DNA of 64,000 bases from Kitasatospora cinereorecta (GCF_024172095.1 NZ_JAMZDX010000005.1:124001-188000); one strand, 5' to 3'; counted from the first letter of the stretch, positions 16,682-24,765 are shown. Program-made: numbers and translations. The notes: a model not told the origin generated them from the sequence alone.

Positions 16682-16729
16682 CGGGGCGCCGACAGCGCCG
16701 ACGACACCGACAACGCCGACGGCGCCCCG
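16682..16729 (+). terminator. Hairpin downstream of the SGNH gene
   Basis: CGGGGCGCCG (16682-16691) pairs with CGGCGCCCCG (16720-16729), enclosing a 28-base loop. It lies 14 bp after the stop codon. Confidence 0.45.
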
Positions 16730-16804
16730 AAGTCCGGAGGTCCGGAACCGACGCCGGCGGGCCGCACCACCCCTGCCGTGGTGCGGACCGCCGCGTCCGT
16801 GCCC

Positions 16805-16826
16805 GCCCGCCCCTGACGGGGCGGGC
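16805..16826 (-). terminator. Hairpin downstream of ohr
   Basis: GCCCGCCCC (16805-16813) pairs with GGGGCGGGC (16818-16826) around a 4-base loop. It starts 14 bp beyond the ohr stop and could also stop readthrough from the convergent SGNH gene. Confidence 0.5.
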
Positions 16827-16839
16827 GCGGAGGTCGTGA

Positions 16840-17250
16840 TTACTCGACGACCAGCTCGACCTGGATGTTCCCGCGGGTCGCCTTGGAGTACGGGCAGACC
16901 TCGTGGGCCTGCTTGACCAGCAGCATCCCGCTCTCGCCGGCCAGGCTGTCCGGGAGCTCCACGCGCAGGACCACCGCGAGGCCGAAGCCGCTCTCGTCCT
17001 TGCCGATGGACACCTCGGCGGTCACCGAGATCTCGCCGGTGTCGACCCGGGCCTGCCGGCCGACCAGCCCGAGGGCGCTGGCGAAGCAGGCGGCGTAGCC
17101 GGCCGCGAACAGCTGCTCGGGGTTGGTGCCCTCGCCGTTGCCGCCGAGCGCGGGCGGCATCGCCAGCGGCAGGTCCAGCCGGCCGTCCGAGCTGACCGTG
17201 CGGCCCTCCCGGCCGTTCGCCGTGGCCACTGCGGTGTAGAGCGCGTCCAT
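16840..17250 (-). CDS. ohr: Organic hydroperoxide resistance protein Ohr
   Basis: This 136-residue OsmC/Ohr-family thiol peroxidase reduces organic and fatty-acid hydroperoxides. It uses two Cys residues, seen here in AACFASALG (about Cys55) and EVCPYSKATRGN (about Cys119). The opening MDALYTAVATANGREG is typical. It is divergent from ohrR, and a palindromic A/T-rich operator lies between the two genes. That is the standard arrangement in which OhrR represses ohr until its Cys is oxidised. It ends in TAA, rare in this genome. Confidence 0.95.
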   Translation of the reverse strand: MDALYTAVATANGREGRTVSSDGRLDLPLAMPPALGGNGEGTNPEQLFAAGYAACFASALGLVGRQARVDTGEISVTAEVSIGKDESGFGLAVVLRVELPDSLAGESGMLLVKQAHEVCPYSKATRGNIQVELVVE

Positions 17251-17313
17251 CTGGGGTTCCCTTCTCGCCTCGGCGACCGGTCCCGGCCGCCCCACGACCA
17301 GAAGTGAAGCACA

Positions 17314-17324
17314 CAATTTAATTG
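17314..17324. promoter_or_regulatory. OhrR operator
   Basis: CAATTTAATTG is a palindrome in an otherwise GC-rich gap. It extends imperfectly on both sides (CACAATT and AATTGCG) and is flanked by GCACAA. OhrR-type MarR proteins bind AATT-rich palindromes between ohr and ohrR, so the placement and composition fit. Confidence 0.75.
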
Positions 17325-17372
17325 CGCACAACTGAATCGCTCGCCATGAGGCGGCCCGATACCCTTGGAGCC

Positions 17373-17831
17373 ATGACCACGCTTCCCGAGATCCCGGACG
17401 AGGACCTGCTCCGCCTCGACCACCAGATCTGCTTCTCGCTGCACGCGGCATCCCGCGCCTTCGGCGGCCTCTACCGGGACGCCCTCAAGGACCTCGGCCT
17501 GACCTACCCGCAGTACCTGGCGATGATGGTGCTCTGGGAGCACGGCACCCTGCCGGTCAAGCGCATCGGCGAGCACCTGCGCCTGGACTCCGGCACGCTG
17601 TCCCCCCTGCTGAAGCGCCTGGAGGCGGCCGGCCTGGTGCGCCGCGAGCGCAGCCCGGAGGACGAGCGCTCGGTCACCGTCACCCCGACCGAGGCCGGCC
17701 TCGCGCTGCGCGAGCAGGCCCTGAACGTCCCGCGCCGGATCCTGGCCGCCACCGGCCTGCCGCTCGAGGACGTGATCGCCCTGCGCACCATGCTGGAGAG
17801 CATCACCGCCAACCTCGACAACGAGGTCTGA
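17373..17831 (+). CDS. ohrR: OhrR, MarR-family organic-peroxide sensor
   Basis: This 152-residue MarR-family repressor has the redox Cys near its N-terminus, in DHQICFSLHAAS (about Cys19). The winged helix spans about residues 55-105, with LDSGTLSPLLKRLEAAGLV as recognition helix and RRERSPEDERSV as wing. I start it at the ATG at 17373, preceded by TTGGAG. An upstream in-frame ATG at 17322 would overlap the operator and is less likely. Peroxide oxidation of the Cys releases the protein from the shared operator and induces ohr. Confidence 0.93.
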   Translation: MTTLPEIPDEDLLRLDHQICFSLHAASRAFGGLYRDALKDLGLTYPQYLAMMVLWEHGTLPVKRIGEHLRLDSGTLSPLLKRLEAAGLVRRERSPEDERSVTVTPTEAGLALREQALNVPRRILAATGLPLEDVIALRTMLESITANLDNEV

Positions 17832-17879
17832 CCCCCGCGGCCCGCCCCGCACGGGCCCCTCGCACGCACGCCGGGCGGC

Positions 17880-18152
17880 TCAGGACTCGTAGCGCTCCAC
17901 TTCCTCCACGCTGCGCACCCCGGCCAGGTCCGGGTCCTCGCCGGCCGCCACCCGCGCCCGGCGCTGCCGGAGCAGGTCCCAGCACTGGTCGAGCTGCTCC
18001 TCGATGTCCTTCAACTCGCGCTGCTCGGTCGTGGCGTCGATCCGGCCGTCCGCGAGCGCGGCGCGCAGACTGCGCTCCTGCTCCACCATCTCGCCGATCC
18101 GCTCCAGGATCCGGCGATCGGCGCCGCCACCCGGGTTCAGCTGCTGCTCCAC
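17880..18152 (-). CDS. DUF2630 family small protein
   Basis: This 90-residue protein is mainly helical and likely a coiled coil. The family features are RILERIGEMVEQERSLR and the highly conserved LDQCWDLLRQRRARVAAGED near residues 52-71. No biochemical function is known. The start is GTG at 18152, preceded by AAGGAGGTG. A longer open frame upstream lacks any ribosome site and is not used. The gene is divergent from the SCO5389-like gene and is probably monocistronic. Confidence 0.85.
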   Translation of the reverse strand: MEQQLNPGGGADRRILERIGEMVEQERSLRAALADGRIDATTEQRELKDIEEQLDQCWDLLRQRRARVAAGEDPDLAGVRSVEEVERYES

Positions 18153-18248
18153 CGCACACCTCCTTGGCTCGCCTCCCACTCTAGGAATGCCCCGGCCATG
18201 TCGCGAGCGCTGCGGAGCGCCCGGACGACCCGGACGGCCCAGTCCCAC

Positions 18249-18278
18249 TTGACACCACGTCAGTCGATTGGCCAGGAT
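18249..18278 (+). promoter_or_regulatory. Vegetative-type promoter for the SCO5389-family gene
   Basis: A perfect -35 TTGACA (18249-18254), an 18-bp spacer and a -10 CAGGAT (18273-18278) precede the gene. Transcription would start near 18285, about 10 bp before a Zur-like box. Confidence 0.6.
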
Positions 18279-18294
18279 CGGTCTCCGGATCAGT

Positions 18295-18309
18295 TGAAAA
18301 TGACTTTCA
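18295..18309. promoter_or_regulatory. Zur-box-like palindrome
   Basis: TGAAAATGACTTTCA differs by one base from the palindrome TGAAAATGATTTTCA that I recall as the core of actinobacterial zinc-uptake-regulator sites. It lies just after the predicted transcription start and 20 bp before the ATG, a repressing position. Zinc control is inference. Confidence 0.5.
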
Positions 18310-18328
18310 CTATCAGGAAGGCCGCCCC

Positions 18329-18718
18329 ATGTCCCTCGACGTCTCCCCCACCCTCCTCGCCAGGGCCGAGCGCAACGAGATCGCCGACGCCGAGTTCGTC
18401 GCCACGGTCCGCGAGTCGCTCCCGTACGCCTACCGGCTCGTCGACCGCCTCAGCGGCGAACTCGCTTCCGGCGAAGCCGAGTTCGCCGACAACACGGTCA
18501 CCCCGAGCGATTCGGAGCGGGCCCAGCTGCTGCGCGCGCTGGCCAGCGACGCGATCCGCGGCGTGCTGGAACGCCACTTCGCCGTCCGCCTCGCCTTCCA
18601 GAACTGCCACCGCGTCGCGGTCTTCCGTCCCGGCGCCGAACAGAGCCCCGCCTACCGGGAGTTCACCTCGATCAGGGCCCAACTCCTCAACCAGTCGCCG
18701 GAGCTGCGCTCCTGCTGA
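18329..18718 (+). CDS. SCO5389 family protein
   Basis: This 129-residue protein matches the conserved Streptomyces SCO5389-type family. Recognisable parts are SLDVSPTLLARAERNEI at the start, LLRALASDAIRGVLERHF in the middle, and LAFQNCHRVAVF near residue 92. The ending is SIRAQLLNQSPELRSC. No function is established in my knowledge. AGGAAGG precedes the ATG. A clean promoter and a Zur-like box lie upstream, suggesting metal-responsive expression. The NCH motif could bind a metal, which is speculation. Confidence 0.85.
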   Translation: MSLDVSPTLLARAERNEIADAEFVATVRESLPYAYRLVDRLSGELASGEAEFADNTVTPSDSERAQLLRALASDAIRGVLERHFAVRLAFQNCHRVAVFRPGAEQSPAYREFTSIRAQLLNQSPELRSC

Positions 18719-18727
18719 GCCCGGCTG

Positions 18728-19288
18728 CTACCGGGCCGACTTGGCGAACGCGGTCACGAACGCCTCGCAGAAGGCCGGCAGATCGGCCGGACGCCGGCTG
18801 GAGATGAGTGTGTTGGGGCCGTCGGTGCAGACGTGCACCTCCTCGTCCACCCACACGGCACCGGCGTTCACCAGGTCGGTCCGAATGCTCGGGAACGAGG
18901 TGAGCGTACGGCCGCGCACCACGTCCGCCTCCACCAGCGTCCACGGTCCGTGGCAGATCACCGCGACCGGCCGGCCCAGGGTGAAGACGGCGCGGACGAA
19001 CTCCACCGCCCGCTCGTCGGTGCGCAGCCGGTCGGGGTTGGCCACCCCGCCCGGCAGCACCAGCCCGTCGAACGCCGCCGGCTCGACCTCCCCCACCACC
19101 TGGTCCACCGGGAAGGTGTCGGCCCGGTCGAGCCGGTCGAACGCCTGGATCCGCCCGGGCGCGGTGGACAGCAGCCGCGGTGTCCCGCCCGCCTCCTCCA
19201 CCGCCTGCCAGGCCCGCGTGAGTTCGACCTGCTCGACCCCGACCGGGGCGGCCAGGAAGGCGACCGTACGGCCCTGGAGGGTGATCAC
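18728..19288 (-). CDS. DJ-1/PfpI family protein (type 1 glutamine amidotransferase-like)
   Basis: This 186-residue protein has the flavodoxin-like DJ-1 fold. The nucleophile elbow is AVICHGPWTL, with Cys near residue 113 and His next to it, and LVLPGGVANP is near 76. YhbO/PfpI-like members act as stress proteins, glyoxalases or deglycases; the exact activity cannot be assigned. The GTG start overlaps the stop of the TIGR03086-type gene upstream (GTGA), so the two are coupled. It is one of two DJ-1 genes within 2.8 kb. Confidence 0.9.
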   Translation of the reverse strand: MITLQGRTVAFLAAPVGVEQVELTRAWQAVEEAGGTPRLLSTAPGRIQAFDRLDRADTFPVDQVVGEVEPAAFDGLVLPGGVANPDRLRTDERAVEFVRAVFTLGRPVAVICHGPWTLVEADVVRGRTLTSFPSIRTDLVNAGAVWVDEEVHVCTDGPNTLISSRRPADLPAFCEAFVTAFAKSAR

Positions 19289-19911
19289 CTGCCGCCGCCC
19301 GCGCCGCGGCCCAGCGGGTCCGCCGGGTCGCGGCCCATCATGCCGAGCAGCCGGGTCTGGGCGTCCGCGCCGACCGGCACCGGCACCGCGGGCGCGAACA
19401 CCCCCGACGCGGGCAATTTGTCGGCGTACGGGGTGATCTCCGCCAGCACGAACTCCGCGGCGTCCGGTGCCATCGCGGAGTCCTCGCCGAGCCCCACGGC
19501 CAGGTCCCACGCGTGCACCACCGCGTCCACCGTCATCTCCCGGCAGTACCCGTACGCGCCGCGGTCGCCGTACGACAGGTGCACCGTCCGCTCCAGCGCG
19601 CCCGGCTCGGCGAACGCCCGGCGGGCCGCCTCGGCCGCGTCCGACCAGGCGGCGGCCGGGTCGTCGCCCAGCACGTCGCCGTCGAACCGGTCGCCGACCT
19701 CGGCGACCGTGGACCCGGCGAGCATCGCCGGCACCCACAGCTGCTCGACGGTCAGATGGTTGACCACGTCCCGCACCGTCCAGTCGGTGCACGGCGTAGC
19801 CGCGGCCCACTGCCCGGCCCCGGCCGCGACCACCAGCTGACCGAACCGGTCCAGGGCGGCGGCGTACAGGCGGAGCAGTTCCTGCTCGTCCTCAGCGCTG
19901 TGACGTGACAT
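19285..19911 (-). CDS. TIGR03086-type mycothiol-dependent maleylpyruvate isomerase-like protein
   Basis: This 208-residue protein has the DinB/MDMPI N-terminal four-helix metal-binding fold. TPCTDWTVRDVVNHL (about 39-53) supplies the first His, and TVDAVVHAWDLAVGLG near 130 supplies the second with Asp. These features define the TIGR03086 family, whose members bind a metal and probably use mycothiol. It is co-translated with the downstream DJ-1 gene by a GTGA overlap. A joint role in detoxifying electrophiles such as aldehydes is reasonable but unproven. Confidence 0.85.
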   Translation of the reverse strand: MSRHSAEDEQELLRLYAAALDRFGQLVVAAGAGQWAAATPCTDWTVRDVVNHLTVEQLWVPAMLAGSTVAEVGDRFDGDVLGDDPAAAWSDAAEAARRAFAEPGALERTVHLSYGDRGAYGYCREMTVDAVVHAWDLAVGLGEDSAMAPDAAEFVLAEITPYADKLPASGVFAPAVPVPVGADAQTRLLGMMGRDPADPLGRGAGGGR

Positions 19912-19996
19912 GCCTCCACGCAACCACGGATCCCCGGACCGCGCCCGCGCACCGGGAGCACCCTGCGGCGCCCGCCCGCTCGGTAGGCTCGCGTCC

Positions 19997-20935
19997 ATGA
20001 CCCTCCGCCGGATCACCGTCCTCGGCGAGTGCGTGGCCGACGCCTTCACCGACCACCACCGCGAAACCCGCGGCGGACTGACCCTCCGGGTGCACCCCGG
20101 CGGCGGCCCCGCCAACACCGCGGTGGCCCTGGCCCGGCTCGGCACGCCCACCCGCTTCCTCGGCCGGCTCTCCACCGACGTCTTCGGCCGCCTCTTCCGC
20201 GAGCACCTCACCGCGTCCGGCGTCGACGTCTCCGGCTGCGTCACGGCCGCCGAGCCCAGCACCCTGGCCGTCGCCGACCTGGACGGGCAGGGCCGGGCGG
20301 AGTACTCCTTCCACGCCTCGGGCACCGCCGACTGGCAGTGGACCCCCGCCGAGCTGGCCCAGGAGCCGGCCGGCGACCCGTGCGCCGTGCACACCGGCTC
20401 CCTGGCCCTGGTCCGGCCGCCCGGCGGCACGGTGGTCGAGGATTTCCTGGCCCGTGCCGCCGAACGTGCGACGGTGTCGATCGACCCCAACGTCCGCACC
20501 CTGCTGGTCGACCCCACCGCCTACCGGGCCCGCCTGGAGCACTGGTGCGAGCTGGCCGACCTGCTGCGGCTGAGCGAGGACGACCTCGCCGAACTCCTGC
20601 CCGGCACCCCACCCGAAGCCGCCTGCCGGCGCTGGCACACCGCCGGCGTCCCCCTCGTGGTCGTCACCCTGGGCGCACGAGGCGCACTCCTCTCACTGCA
20701 CGGCGAACAGGTGACCGTACCCGCTCCCCCGGTCACCATTGCGGACACCGTCGGCGCAGGCGACGCCTTCACCGCCGGACTGCTCCACCACCTGGCCGGC
20801 CAGGGCCTCCTCGGCGGCCGCCTGAACCACCTCGACCTGCCCCACCTCACCGCCGCCGCCCACTTCGCCACCCACGTCGCCGCCCTCACCTGCGCCGCCC
20901 CCGGCGCCGACCCACCATGGGCCCACCAGCTCTGA
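19997..20935 (+). CDS. PfkB-family carbohydrate kinase
   Basis: This 312-residue sugar or nucleoside kinase has both PfkB signatures. HPGGGPANTAVALARLG is near residues 34-50, and DTVGAGDAFTAGLLHHL near 249-265 carries the catalytic Asp and anion hole. The family phosphorylates fructose, ribose, 2-keto-3-deoxygluconate or nucleosides; no neighbouring gene tells which. A TAGGCT box (19984-19989) ends 7 bp before the ATG, so the transcript is probably leaderless. There is no Shine-Dalgarno. Confidence 0.92.
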   Translation: MTLRRITVLGECVADAFTDHHRETRGGLTLRVHPGGGPANTAVALARLGTPTRFLGRLSTDVFGRLFREHLTASGVDVSGCVTAAEPSTLAVADLDGQGRAEYSFHASGTADWQWTPAELAQEPAGDPCAVHTGSLALVRPPGGTVVEDFLARAAERATVSIDPNVRTLLVDPTAYRARLEHWCELADLLRLSEDDLAELLPGTPPEAACRRWHTAGVPLVVVTLGARGALLSLHGEQVTVPAPPVTIADTVGAGDAFTAGLLHHLAGQGLLGGRLNHLDLPHLTAAAHFATHVAALTCAAPGADPPWAHQL

Positions 20936-20965
20936 CGCCGCCGGCGGGCCCAACCGCGGCCGCGC

Positions 20966-21532
20966 TCAGTCCACCGGCGCCTTCTCCCGCAGCAGTTCGA
21001 CGAAGGCCCGCATCCACCCCGGGTGGTCCGGCCAGGCCCGGGCCGACACCAGCACGCCGTCGACCACCGCCTCGCCGTCCACGTACGCGGCGCCGGCCGC
21101 CGCCACGTCGGGCTCCAGCGCCGGGTACGCGGCCGTCCGCCGCCCGGCCAGCGCGCCGCCCCGCAGGGTGATCAGCGGGCCGTGGCAGATCTGGGCGACG
21201 GGCTTGTCCAGGTCGAAGAAGTGGGCGCAGATCCGCTGCACCTCGGGGTCGTTGCGCAGGTACTCCGGGGCCCGGCCGCCGGGCAGTACCAGGGCGACGT
21301 ACGCGGCCGGGTCCACCTCGGCGAAGGCCAGGTCGGCGGGCCAGGTGTACCCGGGCTTCTCGGTGTAGGTGTCGAAGCCCTCCACGAAGTCGTGCACCAC
21401 GAACTGCAGCTTCTTGCGGCTAGGCGCGGCGACGTGGACCTCGTAGCCCTCCTCGCGCAGGCGCTGGTAGGGGTAGAGGACCTCCAGCGACTCGGCCGCG
21501 TCGCCGGTGACGATGAGGATCTTGGCTGCCAT
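20966..21532 (-). CDS. DJ-1/PfpI family protein
   Basis: This 188-residue protein has the DJ-1/PfpI fold. KILIVTGDAAESLEVLYPY opens the first strand and helix, LVLPGGRAPEYLRNDP is near residue 82, and AQICHGPLITL near 112 is the nucleophile elbow with Cys followed by His. It is closer to the PfpI protease/deglycase branch than its paralogue at 18728. The gene is monocistronic and convergent with the PfkB gene. Confidence 0.9.
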   Translation of the reverse strand: MAAKILIVTGDAAESLEVLYPYQRLREEGYEVHVAAPSRKKLQFVVHDFVEGFDTYTEKPGYTWPADLAFAEVDPAAYVALVLPGGRAPEYLRNDPEVQRICAHFFDLDKPVAQICHGPLITLRGGALAGRRTAAYPALEPDVAAAGAAYVDGEAVVDGVLVSARAWPDHPGWMRAFVELLREKAPVD

Positions 21533-21830
21533 GTCCGGTGGTTCCGTCCCTTCGTCGGCCCGTGCCGGGTGCCGCCGTCGGGGCGGCCGCCGTCACGGGG
21601 AATGCCTGGCCCACCTTGCCCGCTGACGGACCGTCGGACAACGGGGCGCGCGGGGCACACCCACCGCGCACCGCCGCACTCCCGTGCGCCCTTGCGGCCA
21701 TCGCGCCCGGCCCGCACGAGTCGGACGCGGACGGGCGGACCGCGGGGGTGGCCCGACCGGACGCGCTCCACGGGCGCGCGGGGCCCGGCGCGCCTAGCGT
21801 GCTGGCAGGGTCCGTCGTCGGGAGGTCGTC
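21533..21830. other. Intergenic gap between divergent DJ-1 and phosphatase genes
   Basis: This 298-bp gap should hold two divergent promoters. I see a TAGCGT -10-like box (21794-21799) and GGGAGG just before the phosphatase ATG. I see no stable hairpin, repeat or further gene. Confidence 0.4.
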
Positions 21831-22631
21831 ATGCAGCACTCGCACATCGTGGACTCCGTCACCGTCGCCAACCTGCGCGATCTGGGCGGCATCGCCCTCC
21901 CGGACGGCTCCCGGACCCGCCCCGGCCTCGCCTTCCGCTCCGGCCAGCTCGACCGGCTGGACCCGTCCGGCGACCCGATGTTCGCCGCCCTCGGCATCCG
22001 TACGGTGATCGACCTGCGCACCCAGCAGGAGCGCTCCGCCCGCCCGGACCGGATGCCCGGCGGGGCGCACCTGCTGGTCGCCGACGTGCTGGCCGACACC
22101 GCCGGGACGGGCGCCACCGCCGCGCTGGCCGCCGCCATGGGCGACCCGGCCGCGGCCAACCGGGTGCTCGGCAACGGGCGCGCCGAGCGGGCGCTGACCG
22201 AGGACTACCGGGCCTTCGTCACCTGCGCCTCGGCCCGCCAGGCGTACAAGCACCTGATCACGGCGCTCGCCCACAAGGGCGGCGGCCCGGTGCTGTTCCA
22301 CTGCACCGCGGGCAAGGACCGGACCGGGTGGGGCGCCTCGCTGGTGCTGATGCTGCTCGGCGCGGACGAAGCCACGGTGCGCGGCGAGTACCTGTCGGTC
22401 AACGCGGCGGTGCGGGCGGAGTTCGCGCCGGCCATCGCCGAGTTCGTGGCGGCGGGCGGTGACCCGGAGATCGCGGACGCGGTGCTCTCGGTCCGCCCGG
22501 GCTACCTGGCGGCCGCCCTGGAGACCATGACCGACCTGTGGGGCGACGTGGAGAGCTACGCCCGGGCCGGCCTGGGCCTCAAGGACGAGACGCTGGACAG
22601 CCTGCGCGAACGGCTGGCCGTGACCGCCTGA
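21831..22631 (+). CDS. Tyrosine-protein phosphatase (LMW-unrelated, PtpB/MptpB-like)
   Basis: This 266-residue protein carries the P-loop HCTAGKDRTGWG near residue 158, the C-x5-R catalytic motif of atypical tyrosine and lipid phosphatases. The N-terminal VANLRDLGGIALPDG is the usual opening of the MptpB-like family. VIDLRTQQER near 62 is the conserved strand before the general-acid loop. Members remove phosphate from Tyr/Ser residues or phosphoinositides. GGGAGG precedes the ATG. No kinase gene is adjacent. Confidence 0.92.
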   Translation: MQHSHIVDSVTVANLRDLGGIALPDGSRTRPGLAFRSGQLDRLDPSGDPMFAALGIRTVIDLRTQQERSARPDRMPGGAHLLVADVLADTAGTGATAALAAAMGDPAAANRVLGNGRAERALTEDYRAFVTCASARQAYKHLITALAHKGGGPVLFHCTAGKDRTGWGASLVLMLLGADEATVRGEYLSVNAAVRAEFAPAIAEFVAAGGDPEIADAVLSVRPGYLAAALETMTDLWGDVESYARAGLGLKDETLDSLRERLAVTA

Positions 22632-22664
22632 GACCTGGCGGCGGTTTGAAGACGGACCCCAGGA

Positions 22665-23663
22665 TCAGCGACCTGCCGTCCAGGCGAGCAGCTGCTCCGC
22701 GGTCCAGGTGGTGACGATCCGGTCCGGGCCGAGCCCGGCGACCGCTGCGCGTTCGCATCCGCTGCCCTGCCAGTCCAGTTGGCCGGGCGCGTGGGCGTCG
22801 GTGTCGATCGAGAACAGGCAGCCGGCGTCGACCGCGAGCGGCAGCAGCCGGGACGGCGGGTCGCGGCGGTCCGGGCGGCAGTTGATCTCGACCGCCGTCC
22901 CGCTCTCGGCGCAGGCGGCGAACACCGCCTCGGCGTCGAACGCCGACTCCGGCCGGGGTTTGTCGCCCAGGCGCCGCCCGGTGCAGTGGCCGAGCACGTC
23001 GACCAGCGGGTTGCGGACGGCGGCCAGCATCCGACGGGTCATCGCGGCCCGGTCCATCCGCAGCTTGGAGTGGACCGAGGCGACCACCACGTCCAGGCGG
23101 GCCAGCAGCTCGTCCTCCTGGTCGAGCGCGCCGTCGTCGAGGATGTCGCACTCGATCCCGGTGAGCAGCCGGAACGGCGCCAGGTCGGCGTTGAGCGCCG
23201 CCACCGCGTCGAGTTGCTCGCGCAGCCGCTCGGCGCTCAGTCCGCGGGCGACCGTCAGCCGGGGCGAGTGGTCGGTGAGGACGGCCCACTCGTGGCCGAG
23301 TTCGCGGGCGGTACGGGCCATCAGCGCGATCGGGCTGCTGCCGTCGGACCAGTCCGAGTGCAGGTGGCAGTCGCCGCGGACGGCGGCCCGCAGCTCGGCG
23401 CCGGCCGGCGGGACGGTCAGGTCGGCGCGCGCCTCGACCTCCGCCAGGTAGGCGGGCAGCTGTCCGGCCGAGGCCTCGGCGATGACCTGCGCGGTGACCG
23501 GGCCGACCCCGGGCAGCCGGGCGGCCCGGCCGGCGTCCACCGGCCCGTCGGGCAGGCGGGCGGCCGCCTCGGCGGCCGTGCGGAAGGCCTTCACCCGGTA
23601 GGGGGAGGCCTGTTCGCGTTCCAGCAGGAAGGCGATCCGTTCCAGCGCGGTGACCGGGTCCAT
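22665..23663 (-). CDS. PHP-domain phosphoesterase with N-terminal HhH region (PolX-like)
   Basis: This 332-residue protein starts with a helix-hairpin-helix DNA-binding region (ARLPGVGPVTAQVIAEA near residues 47-63), as in PolX enzymes. A PHP phosphoesterase domain follows. Its metal-binding motifs are CHLHSDWSDGS near 99, LTDHSPRL near 129, GIECDIL near 168, VVASVHSKL near 192 and IDTDAHAP near 290. The polymerase domain of full PolX is absent. It may act as a DNA-repair phosphatase/exonuclease or as a histidinol-phosphatase-like enzyme. Metal ligands are intact, so it should be active. Confidence 0.85.
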   Translation of the reverse strand: MDPVTALERIAFLLEREQASPYRVKAFRTAAEAAARLPDGPVDAGRAARLPGVGPVTAQVIAEASAGQLPAYLAEVEARADLTVPPAGAELRAAVRGDCHLHSDWSDGSSPIALMARTARELGHEWAVLTDHSPRLTVARGLSAERLREQLDAVAALNADLAPFRLLTGIECDILDDGALDQEDELLARLDVVVASVHSKLRMDRAAMTRRMLAAVRNPLVDVLGHCTGRRLGDKPRPESAFDAEAVFAACAESGTAVEINCRPDRRDPPSRLLPLAVDAGCLFSIDTDAHAPGQLDWQGSGCERAAVAGLGPDRIVTTWTAEQLLAWTAGR

Positions 23664-23814
23664 GCCGCCAGTTTCGCCGCCGCCTGCCGGGCCCGCGCTG
23701 CGAGCGGATCACCCGGAAGTCTTGTTGACAGGCGGTCTAATTGCTTTACTCCTCCTGGAGCCCACCGCCGCCACTCCCCCACCACGCCCCGCCCTCACGT
23801 CCCGGAGCAGCCGC

Positions 23815-24765
23815 ATGCCGCACGCCCCCAGCCGCACCGCCGACCGCACCGCCGACCGCACCGCCGACCGCACCGCCGACCGCACCGCCGACCGCGAGCA
23901 GAACGCCGCCCGCCTGCTGCGCGCCTCCGCCCGGCACTCCTACGACCCGCTCACCGAGATCGACTGGGACACCCCCCTCGACCCGGACCAATTCGCGCTC
24001 GCCCCGCACCGGGTCTCGCTCTACGGCACCCCGCTCTGGGACCGCCTCGACCCCCGGCAGCAGGCCCGGCTGAGCGTCCACCAGCTGGCCAGCACCACCT
24101 GCGCCGGCATCTGGTTCGAACTGATCCTGATGGAGGGCCTGGTCCGGCACGCGTACGACGGCGACCTCGCCACCCAGCACACCCGGTACGCCCTCACCGA
24201 GGTCGCCGACGAGTGCCGCCACTCCACCATGTTCGCCCGCTACATCGCCGCCACCGGCTACCCCTCGGCCCGGCCCACCACCCGCGCCCAGCGCCTCGGC
24301 CGCCTGCACATGCGGCTCAACGACACCACCATGACCTTCGCCGGCGCGATCTTCGTCGAGGAGTTCACCGACGCGATGCAGCGGGAGATGATCCGCGACG
24401 AGAGCCTGCAGCCGCTCGGCCGGGCCGTCGCCCGGATCCACGTCATCGAGGAGGCCCGCCACATCGGCTACGCCAAGCCCGAACTCGAACGCCGCTGGGC
24501 CAGGATGAGCGCCCCGCGCCGCGCCGTGTTCCGCCGTGCCCTCGCCTACCTCGCCCACCAGTCCGTCGCCGAGATCGTCCACCCCCGGGTCTACACCCTG
24601 GCCGGCCTCGACCCGCGCGAGGCGCAGCGCGCCGCCGCGCAGAACCCGTACTGGCGGCAGACCCGGATCGACTGGTCCCGCAAGGCCGTCGAGTTCTTCA
24701 CCGAGATCGGCGTCATCGACCGCAGCGTCGAGCGGATGTGGCGCCGGGCCTCGCTCCTGCCCTGA
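23815..24765 (+). CDS. AurF-like diiron oxygenase
   Basis: This 316-residue protein belongs to the p-aminobenzoate N-oxygenase (AurF) diiron family. Candidate iron ligands appear as IWFELILMEG (about 101-110), EVADECRHSTMF (about 133-144), FVEEFTDAMQ near 181, and VIEEARHIGYAK near 213. These repeat the ExxH pattern of ferritin-like oxygenases. Such enzymes oxidise aryl amines or act in lipid or secondary metabolism; no biosynthetic partner adjoins here. CGGAGCAG precedes the ATG. Residues 7-26 are five repeats of TADR from a 12-bp VNTR. A TTGACA box is at 23725-23730. Confidence 0.88.
   Translation: MPHAPSRTADRTADRTADRTADRTADREQNAARLLRASARHSYDPLTEIDWDTPLDPDQFALAPHRVSLYGTPLWDRLDPRQQARLSVHQLASTTCAGIWFELILMEGLVRHAYDGDLATQHTRYALTEVADECRHSTMFARYIAATGYPSARPTTRAQRLGRLHMRLNDTTMTFAGAIFVEEFTDAMQREMIRDESLQPLGRAVARIHVIEEARHIGYAKPELERRWARMSAPRRAVFRRALAYLAHQSVAEIVHPRVYTLAGLDPREAQRAAAQNPYWRQTRIDWSRKAVEFFTEIGVIDRSVERMWRRASLLP
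23833..23892 (+). repeat. 12-bp coding tandem repeat, 5 identical units
   Basis: CGCACCGCCGAC is repeated five times head to tail without a mismatch. It encodes repeated Arg-Thr-Ala-Asp at the N-terminus of the AurF-like oxygenase. Unit number could vary between strains without frameshift. Confidence 0.95.
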
